DNA of 64,000 nt from Mucilaginibacter xinganensis (GTDB lineage Bacteria > Bacteroidota > Bacteroidia > Sphingobacteriales > Sphingobacteriaceae): assembly GCF_002257585.1 (NCBI RefSeq), contig NZ_CP022743.1:3162001-3226000 (forward strand), in the 5' to 3' direction. The stretch's first letter is position 1. Each line of letters begins with the position of its first letter. A program made the translations under genes and the position numbers. The notes beneath the pieces were generated by a model, which had not been told where the DNA came from, did not search any database, and was given only the letters and a program-made list of their open reading frames with translations. Below, one piece after another: positions 19,383 to 29,016 of the stretch.

Positions 19383-21621
19383 CTACTCGCTTCTCAAACT
19401 TTTTACCGGGTTAGCCAGTGCTGCCTTAACCGCCTGGAAACTTACTGTGGTAATGGCTATCATCATGGCTAATGCCCCGGCAACTGCAAATACCCACCAT
19501 CCAATGTTAACCTTATACGCAAAATCTTTAAGCCAGCTATGCATCCCAAACCACGCCAGCGGGAAGGCTATAACTGCGGCGATAAGCACCAGCAACATAA
19601 ACTCTTTCGATAACATATTTACGATACCCGGAACACTGGCTCCCAACACTTTTCTTATTCCTATTTCGCGGGTACGCTGCAGGGTGCTATAAGATGCCAG
19701 CCCTAAAAGACCTAGGCACGAAATCATAATAGCCAGTACTGCAAAGTACATAAACAACTTACCAAACCTGTCTTCGGTTGCGTATTGTTTATTGAAGTTC
19801 TGATCTAAAAAATAGTAGTTAAAGGGCCGTTGCGGAACTAGTGTTTTCCATTTACTTTCGACCGCGGCTATAGTATTGGGGATTTCCCCTCCCCTAATTT
19901 TAAGCGTAAACACATTTATATTTCTCGGGTTTATCCGCAGGTTCAGGGGCTTTACGTTTTGCTGCAGCGATTCGAAATGAAAATCCTGAACCACGCCTAT
20001 GATCTGTCCTTTACGTCCCCACTGATTAAACTTTTTACCTATGGCATCATTAGGAGATGCATAACCAAGATTTTTTGCCGCAGTTTGATTCACAACAAAT
20101 GCCTGGGTAGTATCGGTAGCAAATTCTTTTGAAAATGAACGACCGGCGACCATTTTCATTCCATATTGCTGCATAAAATCAAAATCCACGTCGTACAAAT
20201 TCATGTTCATTGAAAGCAGACTGCCTGAACGGCTTTCAACTTCAGAATAAGCTACGCTATTTCCATTGCCCGGCGTTGTCCCGGAACCTGATACAGAAAC
20301 CACACCCTGAATTTGCTTTAGCTCATTTTTCAACGTTTCGCTCATGCTCTGGACAACAGAGTCGCCATTAAAATCAACGATCAACATTTGATCCTTTTGA
20401 AAACCAAGCGACTGGCTACGCATGAAATTTAGCTGGTTGTAAACAATAATGGTACCTACTATAAGCACAATAGATATAGTAAACTGCACAACAACCAGCC
20501 CTTTCCTTAAAAAAATCCCCTTAGCTGACGTGCTGAATTTGCCTTTAAGAATTGAAGTAATGCTAAAATTGGTTAGCACCAAAGCCGGATAAACACCAGC
20601 TATAAAACCAATAGCAACCGATATTGCGAAAAGGATAAAAATATAACCATGTTCAATAATGCTATGGCTGATAATTTTGCCTGCCAGCTGATTAAACAGC
20701 GGAAGCAATAGCATACTCAATAATACGGATACAAAAAAGGAGATTAAACAAATGATTATGGATTCGCCCAGAAATTGAACGGTAAGCTGGTTTTTTAAAG
20801 CCCCTACTACTTTACGGATTCCTACCTCTTTGGCCCTTTCTGTAGCCCTTGCCGTGGTAAGATTTATAAAATTGATACAGGCAATAAGCAAGATGAATAT
20901 GGCAATTATAGAGAATGTATAAACATTACTCATGTTGCCATTAACAGGAGCTCCCCGATAGGTGTCCATATAAATGTCTTTTAACGGCTCAACAAACAAC
21001 TCATAATTATAACCCTTCTTTCGTTTATCCTCGCTAATATGCTTTATCAGGAAACCCGGAAGCTTCGATTTAAGATTTGCGGCTGCATTTGCGTTGGGAA
21101 TCAGCAAGTAGGTGAAATTGCTGAAATTACCCCACTCATTCATGTCTATCAGCTTCATTTTTTCCATTGTTGAAGCTGACATAAGCATATCAAAGCTAAA
21201 ATGCGAGTTTAGCGGAACATCTTTAATAACCCCGGTAACTGTAACGGGCTGTTTGGCATTCAACCGCAATATTTTTCCTATGGCTTCGGTATTGCCAAAA
21301 TATTTTTTAGCCATTGTTTCAGTAATTACAATGCTAAATGGATCCTTAAGTGCAGTTTCAGGGTTCCCGTTTATAAACGGGAAGGTAAAAATTCTGAATA
21401 TGGCAGGATCTGTAAAGCTGATGTTATTTTCCTGGAATTTTAAGACGATAAATCCCGGTAAAATTCTGGTTGAAATTATCGTAACTCAACTCAAACCTTA
21501 CATACATGAAAATAAGGAAGCAAGCTGTCATACCTACAGCAAGGCCAATAATGTTTATTAATGAAAAGCTTTTGTGCCTCCAAAGGTTTCTAAACGCTAT
21601 TTTAAAATAGTTTTTTATCAT
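19383..21621 (-). pseudogene. Broken MacB/FtsX-type ABC permease (array member 8): internal deletion plus frameshift
   Basis: The 5' part (21424-21621) encodes the usual N-terminus MIKNYFKIAFRNLWRHKSF, TM1 and the conserved IYR motif at about residue 60, then stops at KIPGK. In a shifted frame the protein resumes as KFQENNISFTDPAIFRIF and runs uninterrupted to ANPVKSLRSE. In intact paralogs about 50-55 residues lie between IYR(V) and the segment matching FQENN, so roughly 150-170 bp are missing and the reading frame has changed. The remainder, including both FtsX domains (AKEVGIRKVVGAL; TREIGIRKVLGAS), is well preserved, so the lesion looks recent. The longest downstream frame (from the ATG of MAKKYFGN at 21312-21314, 643 residues) lacks TM1 and half of the first periplasmic domain. 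A sequencing or assembly error could explain the frameshift but not easily the missing residues. Confidence 0.85.
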
Positions 21622-21651
21622 GATTGGTTCAAATTGTGGTCGTGTGTATAA

Positions 21652-24024
21652 TTATTCAGAACGGAGGCTCTTTACCGGGTTAGCCAGCGCTGCCTTAACT
21701 GATTGATAGCTTATGGTAACCACTGCAATTATCATTGCGGCAATACCTGCAACAGCAAACACCCACCAATTAATATCAATCCGGTATTGATAGGTCTTAA
21801 GCCAGTTTTGAAGCGCCCAATAAGCCAAAGGAAATGCAACAAGGCACGATAAAACAACCAACTGTAAAAACTCAAGCGAAAGTAAACGCGCCAAACCAGG
21901 TACGCTCGCGCCTAACACTTTCCGGATGCCGATTTCTTTCGTGCGGCGCTCGGCAGTATAAGCCGCAAGTCCAAATAATCCAAGGCATGATATAACAATG
22001 GCCAGGGAGGCAAATACGCGCGACAGTTTACTTACCAGCATTTCTGATAAAAACATCCGGTTAAACTGGTCATCAACAAATCTGTAATCAAATGGGTAAG
22101 CCGGGTTATATTTTTTTAAAACCGCTTGTATGCCAGCCAGTGATTTTTCATAATTATTTTGTGACTTGAGCCGTATGTACATCACCGTAGCATATTTGGG
22201 CTGCGTACTAAAAAACATAACAGGATCAGGGTTACCATACATATTACCATATACATAATCGTTCACCACGCCAACAACGGTAGCTGAAGTGGTATCTCCT
22301 TCGCCATGTACCTTTTTGCCTATCGCGGTTCCCTTACCCATCAACTTTGCCATTGATTGCGTAATAAGCATGCGAATTGGTTTCGCTGTGTCCTGAACGG
22401 TAAGACCACGCCCATCTATAATCTTCAACCCCGATGTTTCTATAAATTCAGGAGTAATGTATCGTTGCGATATCAGCACTTTTGAACCGGCAGGTTTTCC
22501 CTCCCAGGTAAGCCCGGAAGTATTATTGCCACCATAAATTATAGCGTGATCAGCAAGTGCTACATTCGATACATAACCGGTGTTCAAAAATTCCTGCTTT
22601 ACAGGGTTGAAATTTTTAGCCATGTCGCCCTGCAGATCCAGTTCGATCAGGTTATTTTTATTAAACCCTAATTGCCGGTCTTTAACATGCTGTATTTGCT
22701 GATAAACCACTATAGTACTGATGATCAATACTATTGAAGCCGTAAATTGAAGCACAACTAAACCTTTACGAATATATGCTGCGCCGCTATCTTTAAGTTT
22801 AAACCCTTTTAATACCGATACGGGGTTAAACGACGACAGGTACAAAGCCGGATAGCTGCCCGCAATAAGCCCGCAGGCCAATGTTATTAGGGTAACCGCT
22901 AATAGGTGATAAGGGTTGCTCAATTCCATGGCAAGCTGTTTTTGCACCAACGTATTAAATGCCGACAATACCAATGCTACAATCACCATAGCAACTACGC
23001 CGGATACAAAGGCCATAAATATAGCTTCACCCACAAATTGCATCATTAACGAAGTTTTGCCGGCGCCCATTACCTTACGAACGCCAACCTCCCGTGCACG
23101 TTTTTCACTACGTGCGGTGGCCAGGTTCATGAAGTTTATGCAGGCTATAAATAATATTATCCATGCTATGGCTGTAAATAAGTGAACGTATTCAATTTGG
23201 CCGCCGCCCGTTTTCTTACCGTCTTTAAAGTCATCATAAAGATGCCAGTCGTTCATTGCAAATAAAAATGCGTGCCCCAGCGCTGTAGGTTCGCGCTTTT
23301 GAATATAACCGTAAAGTTGTTTATTAACTACCTCCGGGCCCACACCGGGCTTTAGCTCAACGTAAGTGTTTGTTGATTGATTGCCCCAGCTTTTTAGCCA
23401 CGGGCTTTGATCAAAGTAAATTTGATATGGCATCAACCATTCGAATTGAAATGAAGAATTTTCAGGAATGTCTTTTACAACTCCTGAAACAACATAATCT
23501 TGTTTATTATCAACCTTTATGGTTTGCCCAACAACATTATTGTCACGCCCAAAAAACTTGGTAGCTGTTTTTTGGGTAATAACAACGGAATGCAGCTGGG
23601 GAAACGGGTTTGAAGGGTTTCCCTGTAAAAAAGATAGGGTAAACATTTTCAAGATTGCCGGATCTGCATATTTACCACCGGCAAAAACTGATTTATCACC
23701 TTTTGAAAACAGCAAAGATGTAGTTCCCTCGGTTGTACGGCCTGCATTTTCAACAGCCGGAAGTTCCGCTTTCATCGCATCAGCCATTAACCCAGGTGTT
23801 GACGATTCTGTGAAGACATAGGTATCGTACTTCTGATTTTCCTCTACCAGGTAAAGCCTGTCTTTTTTTACATTTACTGAATCAAAATTAATTTCATCCT
23901 CTACCCATAAAAAAATAAGTGAAGCACAGGCTATCCCGGTAGCCAACCCGCCGATATTCAGAAAGCTGTAGCCCTTGTTCTTTGACAGGCTCCGCCACAT
24001 GGTTCTAATATAATTCCGTATCAT
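21652..24024 (-). CDS. MacB/FtsX-type ABC transporter permease (array member 9)
   Basis: 790 residues, full length, in the same sub-lineage as member 6 (EKRAREVGVRKVMGAG after TM2). The second FtsX domain has TKEIGIRKVLGAS, and the C-terminus is ANPVKSLRSE. The start MIRNYIRTMWRSLSKNKGY departs a little from the usual MIKNYFK. Only 30 bp separate its stop from the start of the broken member 8, so the two were probably one transcript. A weak TGCAAC-N17-CATCAT motif precedes it. The substrate is unknown. Confidence 0.93.
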   Translation of the reverse strand: MIRNYIRTMWRSLSKNKGYSFLNIGGLATGIACASLIFLWVEDEINFDSVNVKKDRLYLVEENQKYDTYVFTESSTPGLMADAMKAELPAVENAGRTTEGTTSLLFSKGDKSVFAGGKYADPAILKMFTLSFLQGNPSNPFPQLHSVVITQKTATKFFGRDNNVVGQTIKVDNKQDYVVSGVVKDIPENSSFQFEWLMPYQIYFDQSPWLKSWGNQSTNTYVELKPGVGPEVVNKQLYGYIQKREPTALGHAFLFAMNDWHLYDDFKDGKKTGGGQIEYVHLFTAIAWIILFIACINFMNLATARSEKRAREVGVRKVMGAGKTSLMMQFVGEAIFMAFVSGVVAMVIVALVLSAFNTLVQKQLAMELSNPYHLLAVTLITLACGLIAGSYPALYLSSFNPVSVLKGFKLKDSGAAYIRKGLVVLQFTASIVLIISTIVVYQQIQHVKDRQLGFNKNNLIELDLQGDMAKNFNPVKQEFLNTGYVSNVALADHAIIYGGNNTSGLTWEGKPAGSKVLISQRYITPEFIETSGLKIIDGRGLTVQDTAKPIRMLITQSMAKLMGKGTAIGKKVHGEGDTTSATVVGVVNDYVYGNMYGNPDPVMFFSTQPKYATVMYIRLKSQNNYEKSLAGIQAVLKKYNPAYPFDYRFVDDQFNRMFLSEMLVSKLSRVFASLAIVISCLGLFGLAAYTAERRTKEIGIRKVLGASVPGLARLLSLEFLQLVVLSCLVAFPLAYWALQNWLKTYQYRIDINWWVFAVAGIAAMIIAVVTISYQSVKAALANPVKSLRSE

Positions 24025-24061
24025 GATTCTATGTTGTGATAGCTATTAAAACTCTTATTGT

Positions 24062-24094
24062 ATGATGGTTAAACTATTCAGGAAGTTGCACTTA
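24062..24094 (-). promoter_or_regulatory. Weak candidate ECF-sigma-type promoter for array member 9
   Basis: On the minus strand TGCAAC (24085-24090) is followed after 17 bases by CATCAT, about 38 bases before the start codon. The -35-like half matches the other three motifs, but the -10-like half matches only partly. I list it because the position and spacing fit. Confidence 0.28.
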
Positions 24095-24128
24095 AATAGT
24101 CTATTGTTCCATTATTTTGCCTGCCAGC

Positions 24129-26516
24129 CTACTCACTTCTCAGGCTATCCACAGGGTTAGCTATTCCAGCTTTTATGGCATGATAGCTTACTGTCACAAC
24201 TGCTGTTATAATTGCAATGAAGCCAGCTGCTGCAAACATCCACCAGGAAATAGTTATCCGGTAGGCAAAATCCTGCAGCCATCCGTGCATAGCCCACCAT
24301 GCAATTGGCGAAGCAATTACAATAGCTAATAACACCAATTTCAAAAAATCAACTGATAATAGTGTATTGATTGATGCAAGGCTTGCTCCTAAAACTTTAC
24401 GAACGCCAATTTCTTTAGTACGCTGCTCAATAGTAAACGCAGCCAAACCAAATAACCCAAGCGTGGCCAGTATAATGGTTATATAAGTAAACACACTAAA
24501 TATGGATGCCAGCCGATCTTCGGCTTTGTATTGCTGGTTAAAAGCATCATCCATAAAAGTATAATTAAAAGGGGTGTCCTGGTCGTATTTTTTGTAGATA
24601 CCCTGCATTTTATTCAGCAAGGTTGGCAGATTGGTGTGCGGCTTTATTCGGGCAAATAAATTACACCCTACTTTACTCCAAAATGGTGTATTACCCGGAA
24701 CTATGAAAAGCCCCAAGGCAGTTATTTCCGACTGCATGGAACTATAATTAAAGTCTTTTACCACCCCTATTATTTTAAATTTCTGTTCGCCTGAGGCAAT
24801 ATAGGTACCCACCGGATTTGCAGACAAATGAAGTTTCTCAATAGCTTTCTCATTTATTGCGACCTGGTTCATACCGGCGAGCGGTTGAGTTGGGGCAATT
24901 TTCCACTTCAAACCCACTGTATTAACAAAACGGTCATCTACTGCAAGTGATGATATCATGGTGTAGTCGTCTTTTGTTTTGCCATTGATAGAGTTCATAT
25001 CGAAACCCTGGAACATGCCATAACGCGAAGTAGCGGCGTTTTCTATTTCTGAAAGGGACTGGATATCCTTTTTAAACGCCGGATAATTGGTCCCAAAACT
25101 ATTGCTCACCGGGATCATTATCACGTTTTCCCGATTAATGCCGGTATCTGCGTGCCTGAAGAAATACAACTGCCTGTCGATGACAATTCCGCAAATAATT
25201 AACACTACCGAAATGGTAAATTGAAGCGTTGTGAAAATTTTCCGAACGGTTATACCGCCTGCTTTTTTACTCATTTTCCCTTTTAGTGTTGTAACCGGAT
25301 TAAATGCGGAAAGCACCAGTGAAGGGTAGCTACCCGCTATGAGGATAGTTATTATAAGTAACGAAGACAATAATAAAAGCACCTGGGAGCTATATAAAAA
25401 TGAATTGTCAATTTTCAACTGCAGCACATTTAAAAACCACCGTTTAAAAGCATAACATAAAAGATAGCCAATCACAAAAGACAGCGTTGCAAACAAGGTG
25501 GACTCCACATAAAACTGCATAGCGATGGTTTTACGGCTCGCGCCTGATACTTTCCGCACACCAACTTCTTTTGCCCTTAGGGTAGCCCGGGCTGTTGAAA
25601 GGCTCATATAATTAACCAGCGCGAGTAACAGTATCAGGATGGCCACCAAAGGAAAGATCTTTAGATATTTGGTATTTGATGAATCACCAAAATTGTTCTT
25701 GAGGTGCGTATCCGCTAGCGGCGCAAGCGAATAATTTACGTTGTCAAAAGTTTTATCACTTTTGGCCATCAGGTCAAGGTTTTTTCTTAGCGCTGAACTA
25801 TCCGATGCATGATTTAATAAAAGGTAGATTCCAAAATTACCAAAGCTGATTTCTTTTGTTCCTACATAGTCTGACGCTTCCTTCATTTTTAGCAAGCTCA
25901 AATTAGAGGTTACGAAATTAAACGCAATGGATGAGTTTGAGGGGCAATTTTCGGCAACTCCGGTAACCATATAAGTAAAAGCGCTATCGGTTTTCAACAC
26001 AATGGTTTTGCCGATTGGATTTTCCGTACCAAAATATTTTGCAGCCATATCGCGCGATAACACAACGGTAAAAGGCTTATTGAGTACATTTTCGGCCTGT
26101 CCTGATAATAGCTTAAAGGAAAAGAAATTAAAAAAACCTGCATCGGCAAACAACAGGTTCTTTTCAGAAAATTTTGCATCCGGTTTGTCGGGATTACTGA
26201 CAACTACCGGCTTAAAATAAGCCATTGTGCGCATGTAATCCTTAACAATGGGCTGCTTGTCCTTAATAATTGATGCAGCTGCATAACTCATAAAGGCCAT
26301 ATTCATGGTGTTGCCGCCTACTTTAATCGACGCATGCGGGTTAAATATCCTGCCTGCATTTTTATGAAAACTATCATAACTTGTTTCATGAGCTACATAC
26401 ATCATTATAGTCATACAAACAGCCAAGCCAACAGCCAGTCCGGTGATGTTAATAAGGCTGAATAACCGTTGTTTTAAAAGGTTACGCCAGGCGATTTTCA
26501 GGTAGTTAAATATCAT
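24129..26516 (-). CDS. MacB/FtsX-type ABC transporter permease (array member 10)
   Basis: 795 residues, full length. It is the permease nearest the ATPase and adaptor genes and the first of the array in the direction of transcription. The N-terminus is MIFNYLKIAWRNLLKQRLF. The signatures are AKEVGVRKVSGAS after TM2 and TKEIGVRKVLGAS after TM6. The C-terminus is ANPVDSLRSE, the only copy in the array with Asp where the others have Lys. A 440-bp gap with a hairpin and a composite repeat separates it from the ATPase gene, so it is probably not on the same transcript. The substrate is unknown. Confidence 0.93.
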   Translation of the reverse strand: MIFNYLKIAWRNLLKQRLFSLINITGLAVGLAVCMTIMMYVAHETSYDSFHKNAGRIFNPHASIKVGGNTMNMAFMSYAAASIIKDKQPIVKDYMRTMAYFKPVVVSNPDKPDAKFSEKNLLFADAGFFNFFSFKLLSGQAENVLNKPFTVVLSRDMAAKYFGTENPIGKTIVLKTDSAFTYMVTGVAENCPSNSSIAFNFVTSNLSLLKMKEASDYVGTKEISFGNFGIYLLLNHASDSSALRKNLDLMAKSDKTFDNVNYSLAPLADTHLKNNFGDSSNTKYLKIFPLVAILILLLALVNYMSLSTARATLRAKEVGVRKVSGASRKTIAMQFYVESTLFATLSFVIGYLLCYAFKRWFLNVLQLKIDNSFLYSSQVLLLLSSLLIITILIAGSYPSLVLSAFNPVTTLKGKMSKKAGGITVRKIFTTLQFTISVVLIICGIVIDRQLYFFRHADTGINRENVIMIPVSNSFGTNYPAFKKDIQSLSEIENAATSRYGMFQGFDMNSINGKTKDDYTMISSLAVDDRFVNTVGLKWKIAPTQPLAGMNQVAINEKAIEKLHLSANPVGTYIASGEQKFKIIGVVKDFNYSSMQSEITALGLFIVPGNTPFWSKVGCNLFARIKPHTNLPTLLNKMQGIYKKYDQDTPFNYTFMDDAFNQQYKAEDRLASIFSVFTYITIILATLGLFGLAAFTIEQRTKEIGVRKVLGASLASINTLLSVDFLKLVLLAIVIASPIAWWAMHGWLQDFAYRITISWWMFAAAGFIAIITAVVTVSYHAIKAGIANPVDSLRSE

Positions 26517-26609
26517 TGTGCAGGTTTAATTTTTTCAATTAACTGTTTATGCTTAATTCCGTAATTATTTAACTTCTCAACTAATAGATTTTTTGTATTC
26601 ACGCCGCCG

Positions 26610-26730
26610 GCGTTCCATTTTTGCACACGGAACACCCGGAACAAAGTGAAACATGCTGATTATAAGCGCATTATATTTTTACAAGGTAATTGATAGAGAT
26701 AAGTATCTGATAGCAAGGATGTTTCATCAA
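26610..26730 (+). repeat. Composite palindromic repeat, copy B (inverted relative to copy A at 10440-10576)
   Basis: The plus strand reads GCGTTCCATTTTT, then GGAACACCCGGAACAAAGTG and AAACATGCTGATTAT, then after about 45 bases TCTGATAGCAAGGATGTTTCATC. These are the same blocks, in the same order, as the minus strand of 10440-10576, with a handful of substitutions. The TTGTTCC tail at the far end of copy A is not recognisable here. Confidence 0.72.
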
Positions 26731-26874
26731 TATTTATATCGAATTCAGTTTATTTATTTGTAGAAAACTTATCATCATATCCCTAACCCTTAATTAACAA
26801 AATCAGTATAACTATTTAAATTTCAGCAGCTTATTAATTTATTAATTCTTTAAAACCAGGCAACACTCAAGCCA

Positions 26875-26893
26875 CCCCTCCATTTAGGAGGGG
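26875..26893 (-). terminator. Hairpin downstream of the ATPase gene, possible terminator
   Basis: CCCCTCC and GGAGGGG form a perfect 7-bp GC-rich stem around a 5-base loop, 63 bp past the ATPase stop codon. There is no T-run after it on the minus strand, so it may instead be a repetitive hairpin or an mRNA-stabilising structure. Confidence 0.4.
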
Positions 26894-26956
26894 ATAGCAG
26901 AGGCACTTATTAACTTATATAAACTTTTATTGTGACTGGTTAGGCTGCCAGTTTTT

Positions 26957-27634
26957 TTATACCATAATGTTTTCCACTACACTTTGTCCATCCAATAAGC
27001 GGATGATCCTGTGGCTGTAGCGGGCATCATGTTCAGAGTGGGTAACCATTATAATTGTGGTACCCTGTTCGTTAAGATCTGTAAGCAGTTCCATCACATC
27101 GTTACCATTGCTTGAGTCAAGGTTACCGGTAGGCTCATCCGCCAGAATCAGTTTTGGTTTGTTAACCACTGCGCGGGCAATGGCCACACGTTGTTGCTGA
27201 CCACCTGATAATTGTTGCGGATAGTGGTTGCGGCGGTGCATGATCTGCATTTTATCAAGCACTTCTTCTACCCTTTTTACGCGCTCTGCTGACGGTACGC
27301 CAGTGTAAATTAAAGGGAGCTCAACATTTTCAAATACGGTTAACTCGTCAATTAAGTTAAAGCTTTGAAATACGAAACCAATATTGTGCTTACGCAGATC
27401 GGCCCGTTTACGCTCTGTAAAATGCGCAACTTCAATTCCGTTGAAAACATAGCTGCCTTCATCCGGATCGTCAAGCATTCCTAAAATGTTAAGCAAAGTT
27501 GATTTTCCGCAGCCAGACGGCCCCATTATGGCTACAAACTCGCCGGTTTTTACTTCAATTGACAGTTTGTTCAAAGCAATGGTTTCTACTTCTTCCGTAC
27601 GATAAAATTTCTCCAGGTTGGTGATCTTTATCAT
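26957..27634 (-). CDS. MacB/LolD-type ABC transporter ATP-binding protein
   Basis: 225 residues from the chosen start MIKITNLEKFYRTEE; an in-frame ATG ten codons upstream (27662-27664) would give 235. I prefer the inner start because AGGGGG lies 8 bases upstream of it and family members begin MIKI. All nucleotide-binding motifs are present: Walker A GPSGCGKST, Q-loop FVFQSFNLI, signature LSGGQQQRVAIARA, Walker B LILADEPTGNLDS and the switch His in VTHSEHDA. It would energise MacB-type permeases at the inner membrane. It is the only ATPase gene in the window while eleven permease genes follow it, so it may serve many of them. It follows the adaptor gene by 95-125 bp. Confidence 0.93.
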   Translation of the reverse strand: MIKITNLEKFYRTEEVETIALNKLSIEVKTGEFVAIMGPSGCGKSTLLNILGMLDDPDEGSYVFNGIEVAHFTERKRADLRKHNIGFVFQSFNLIDELTVFENVELPLIYTGVPSAERVKRVEEVLDKMQIMHRRNHYPQQLSGGQQQRVAIARAVVNKPKLILADEPTGNLDSSNGNDVMELLTDLNEQGTTIIMVTHSEHDARYSHRIIRLLDGQSVVENIMV

Positions 27635-27759
27635 AATGCTGCCCCCTAATTCGTTCTTGTTCATATAAGTTTAAATTTGATTTGTATAGCTTAAATTAAT
27701 TAGTTGCCTTTATTATTTGTTTAAATATATGTCTTAAGGTTCTTTTCGTCTGTTTATCA

Positions 27760-29016
27760 CTACTTCTTCAGCACTAATTCCTGTATGTCGCCATAGGTTT
27801 CATAACTTGATGTTATTACCTTATCACCAGGCTGTAAACCATTGGTCAACTCATAATAGTCCGGGCTCTGCCTGTTTATCTGGATAGGAACTTTATAGGC
27901 CTTTTTTCCGTCTTCGCTAACTTTAAAGATCCAGTTACCGCCTGTTTGCTGGTAAAAACCACCTTTAGGTAGCAACAGAGCAGTTGTCTGATCGCTCAAT
28001 GCCAAACGCACCTGCAATGTTTGTCCTTTCCTTATACCTGTAGGTACCGGGCCAACAAAAGCCATATCAACCTGGAACTGACCGTCCTTTCCAACAGAAA
28101 TAAACACCTTTTTAATCACCAGGTTATAAGTTTTATCAGCAAATTGAAAATCACCTTTAAGACCCACAAATACCCTGGATAAGTAATGCTCTTCAATATT
28201 CACTCTTACCTTAAAACCTGATAAGACGTCGATTTGACCAAGATGTTCCCCTTTATTTTTACTTTGTCCTATTTCGGCATCAAAGGAGGTTAATTGGCCA
28301 TCAAGCGGTGCTCTCAAAGTAAGATCACTCACTTTTTTACGCATCATATCCAGCGCACTTTTCATTTGGGCTATTTGCTCCTTTGTCTGCCTATCCTGCT
28401 GGCTAACCATTACGGTATCCTGCACCAGTATTTGCGACGCTAATTTTTTACGGCTTAGCTGGTACTGGTATTGGTTTTGGGCGGTTTGAAACTCCTGCGA
28501 TCCAATTGCTTTTTTGTTATAAAGGTCCTTATCCAGTTTGTAAATCCTTTCAGCTTCCTTAAATGCTACATCCACATCCGCCATATTGTTCAACTTATTA
28601 ATAGTTGCCGACTGCAGTTGGGTATGTGAGATCTGCATCTGAATTTGCTGTGCGTACACATTGGTTTCCTGTGTTGCTAAATTAAGCTCAAGATCCGTAT
28701 TAGACATTCTTAAAATCGGGTCACCTTTTTTTAATATGGCACCATCCTCAACATATTTCTCTTCAACACGTCCGCCATCAGAAGCATCCAGGTAAATGGT
28801 TGAAAGCGGCATTACCACACCATTAACAGGAATAAACTCCTGGAATGGCCCTTTTTTTATTTCACTTATAGTTAGTCGTTCGGTGTCAACGTCAAGTTTA
28901 CTTTTACCCGAGGTAAAATAAATGCTGCCGCCAATTAGCAAAACAATGCCTGTAATTCCGGCAATGGTTAGTATCCTTTTGGTATTCCAGGTCTTTTTTT
29001 CAATTACTCTGTCCAC
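27760..29016 (-). CDS. HlyD/MacA-type periplasmic adaptor of the ABC efflux system
   Basis: 418 residues. A single N-terminal membrane anchor (about 15-35, LTIAGITGIVLLIGGSIYF) is followed by a short beta-barrel/lipoyl part (VEEKYVEDGAILKKGDPILRM), a long alpha-helical hairpin (about 105-235, many Gln/Lys/Leu), the second lipoyl half (LRAPLDGQLTSFDAEIGQS) and a C-terminal beta-barrel domain. This is the membrane-fusion-protein layout that links an inner-membrane transporter to a TolC-type channel. It is the first gene of the minus-strand array and is divergent from the sigma-54 regulator, which suggests control by that regulator. No TolC gene is adjacent; the one at 50875 belongs to the RND operon. 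Confidence 0.92.
   Translation of the reverse strand: MDRVIEKKTWNTKRILTIAGITGIVLLIGGSIYFTSGKSKLDVDTERLTISEIKKGPFQEFIPVNGVVMPLSTIYLDASDGGRVEEKYVEDGAILKKGDPILRMSNTDLELNLATQETNVYAQQIQMQISHTQLQSATINKLNNMADVDVAFKEAERIYKLDKDLYNKKAIGSQEFQTAQNQYQYQLSRKKLASQILVQDTVMVSQQDRQTKEQIAQMKSALDMMRKKVSDLTLRAPLDGQLTSFDAEIGQSKNKGEHLGQIDVLSGFKVRVNIEEHYLSRVFVGLKGDFQFADKTYNLVIKKVFISVGKDGQFQVDMAFVGPVPTGIRKGQTLQVRLALSDQTTALLLPKGGFYQQTGGNWIFKVSEDGKKAYKVPIQINRQSPDYYELTNGLQPGDKVITSSYETYGDIQELVLKK

Larger units (their letters stand above)
26517..26956. other. 440-bp intergenic region between array member 10 and the ATPase gene
   Basis: I see no reading frame of note here. It contains the composite repeat copy B (26610-26730), an AT-rich stretch, and a CCCCTCC/GGAGGGG hairpin near the ATPase end (26875-26893). 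The promoter of array member 10 should lie in 26517-26610, but I cannot point to a convincing match. Confidence 0.65.

Noticed and set aside
19383..21314. A separate 643-residue half-permease gene starting at MAKKYFGN
   Set aside because: That Met is internal in all paralogs, the N-terminal part lies just upstream in another frame, and the protein would lack TM1. A broken full-length gene explains it better.
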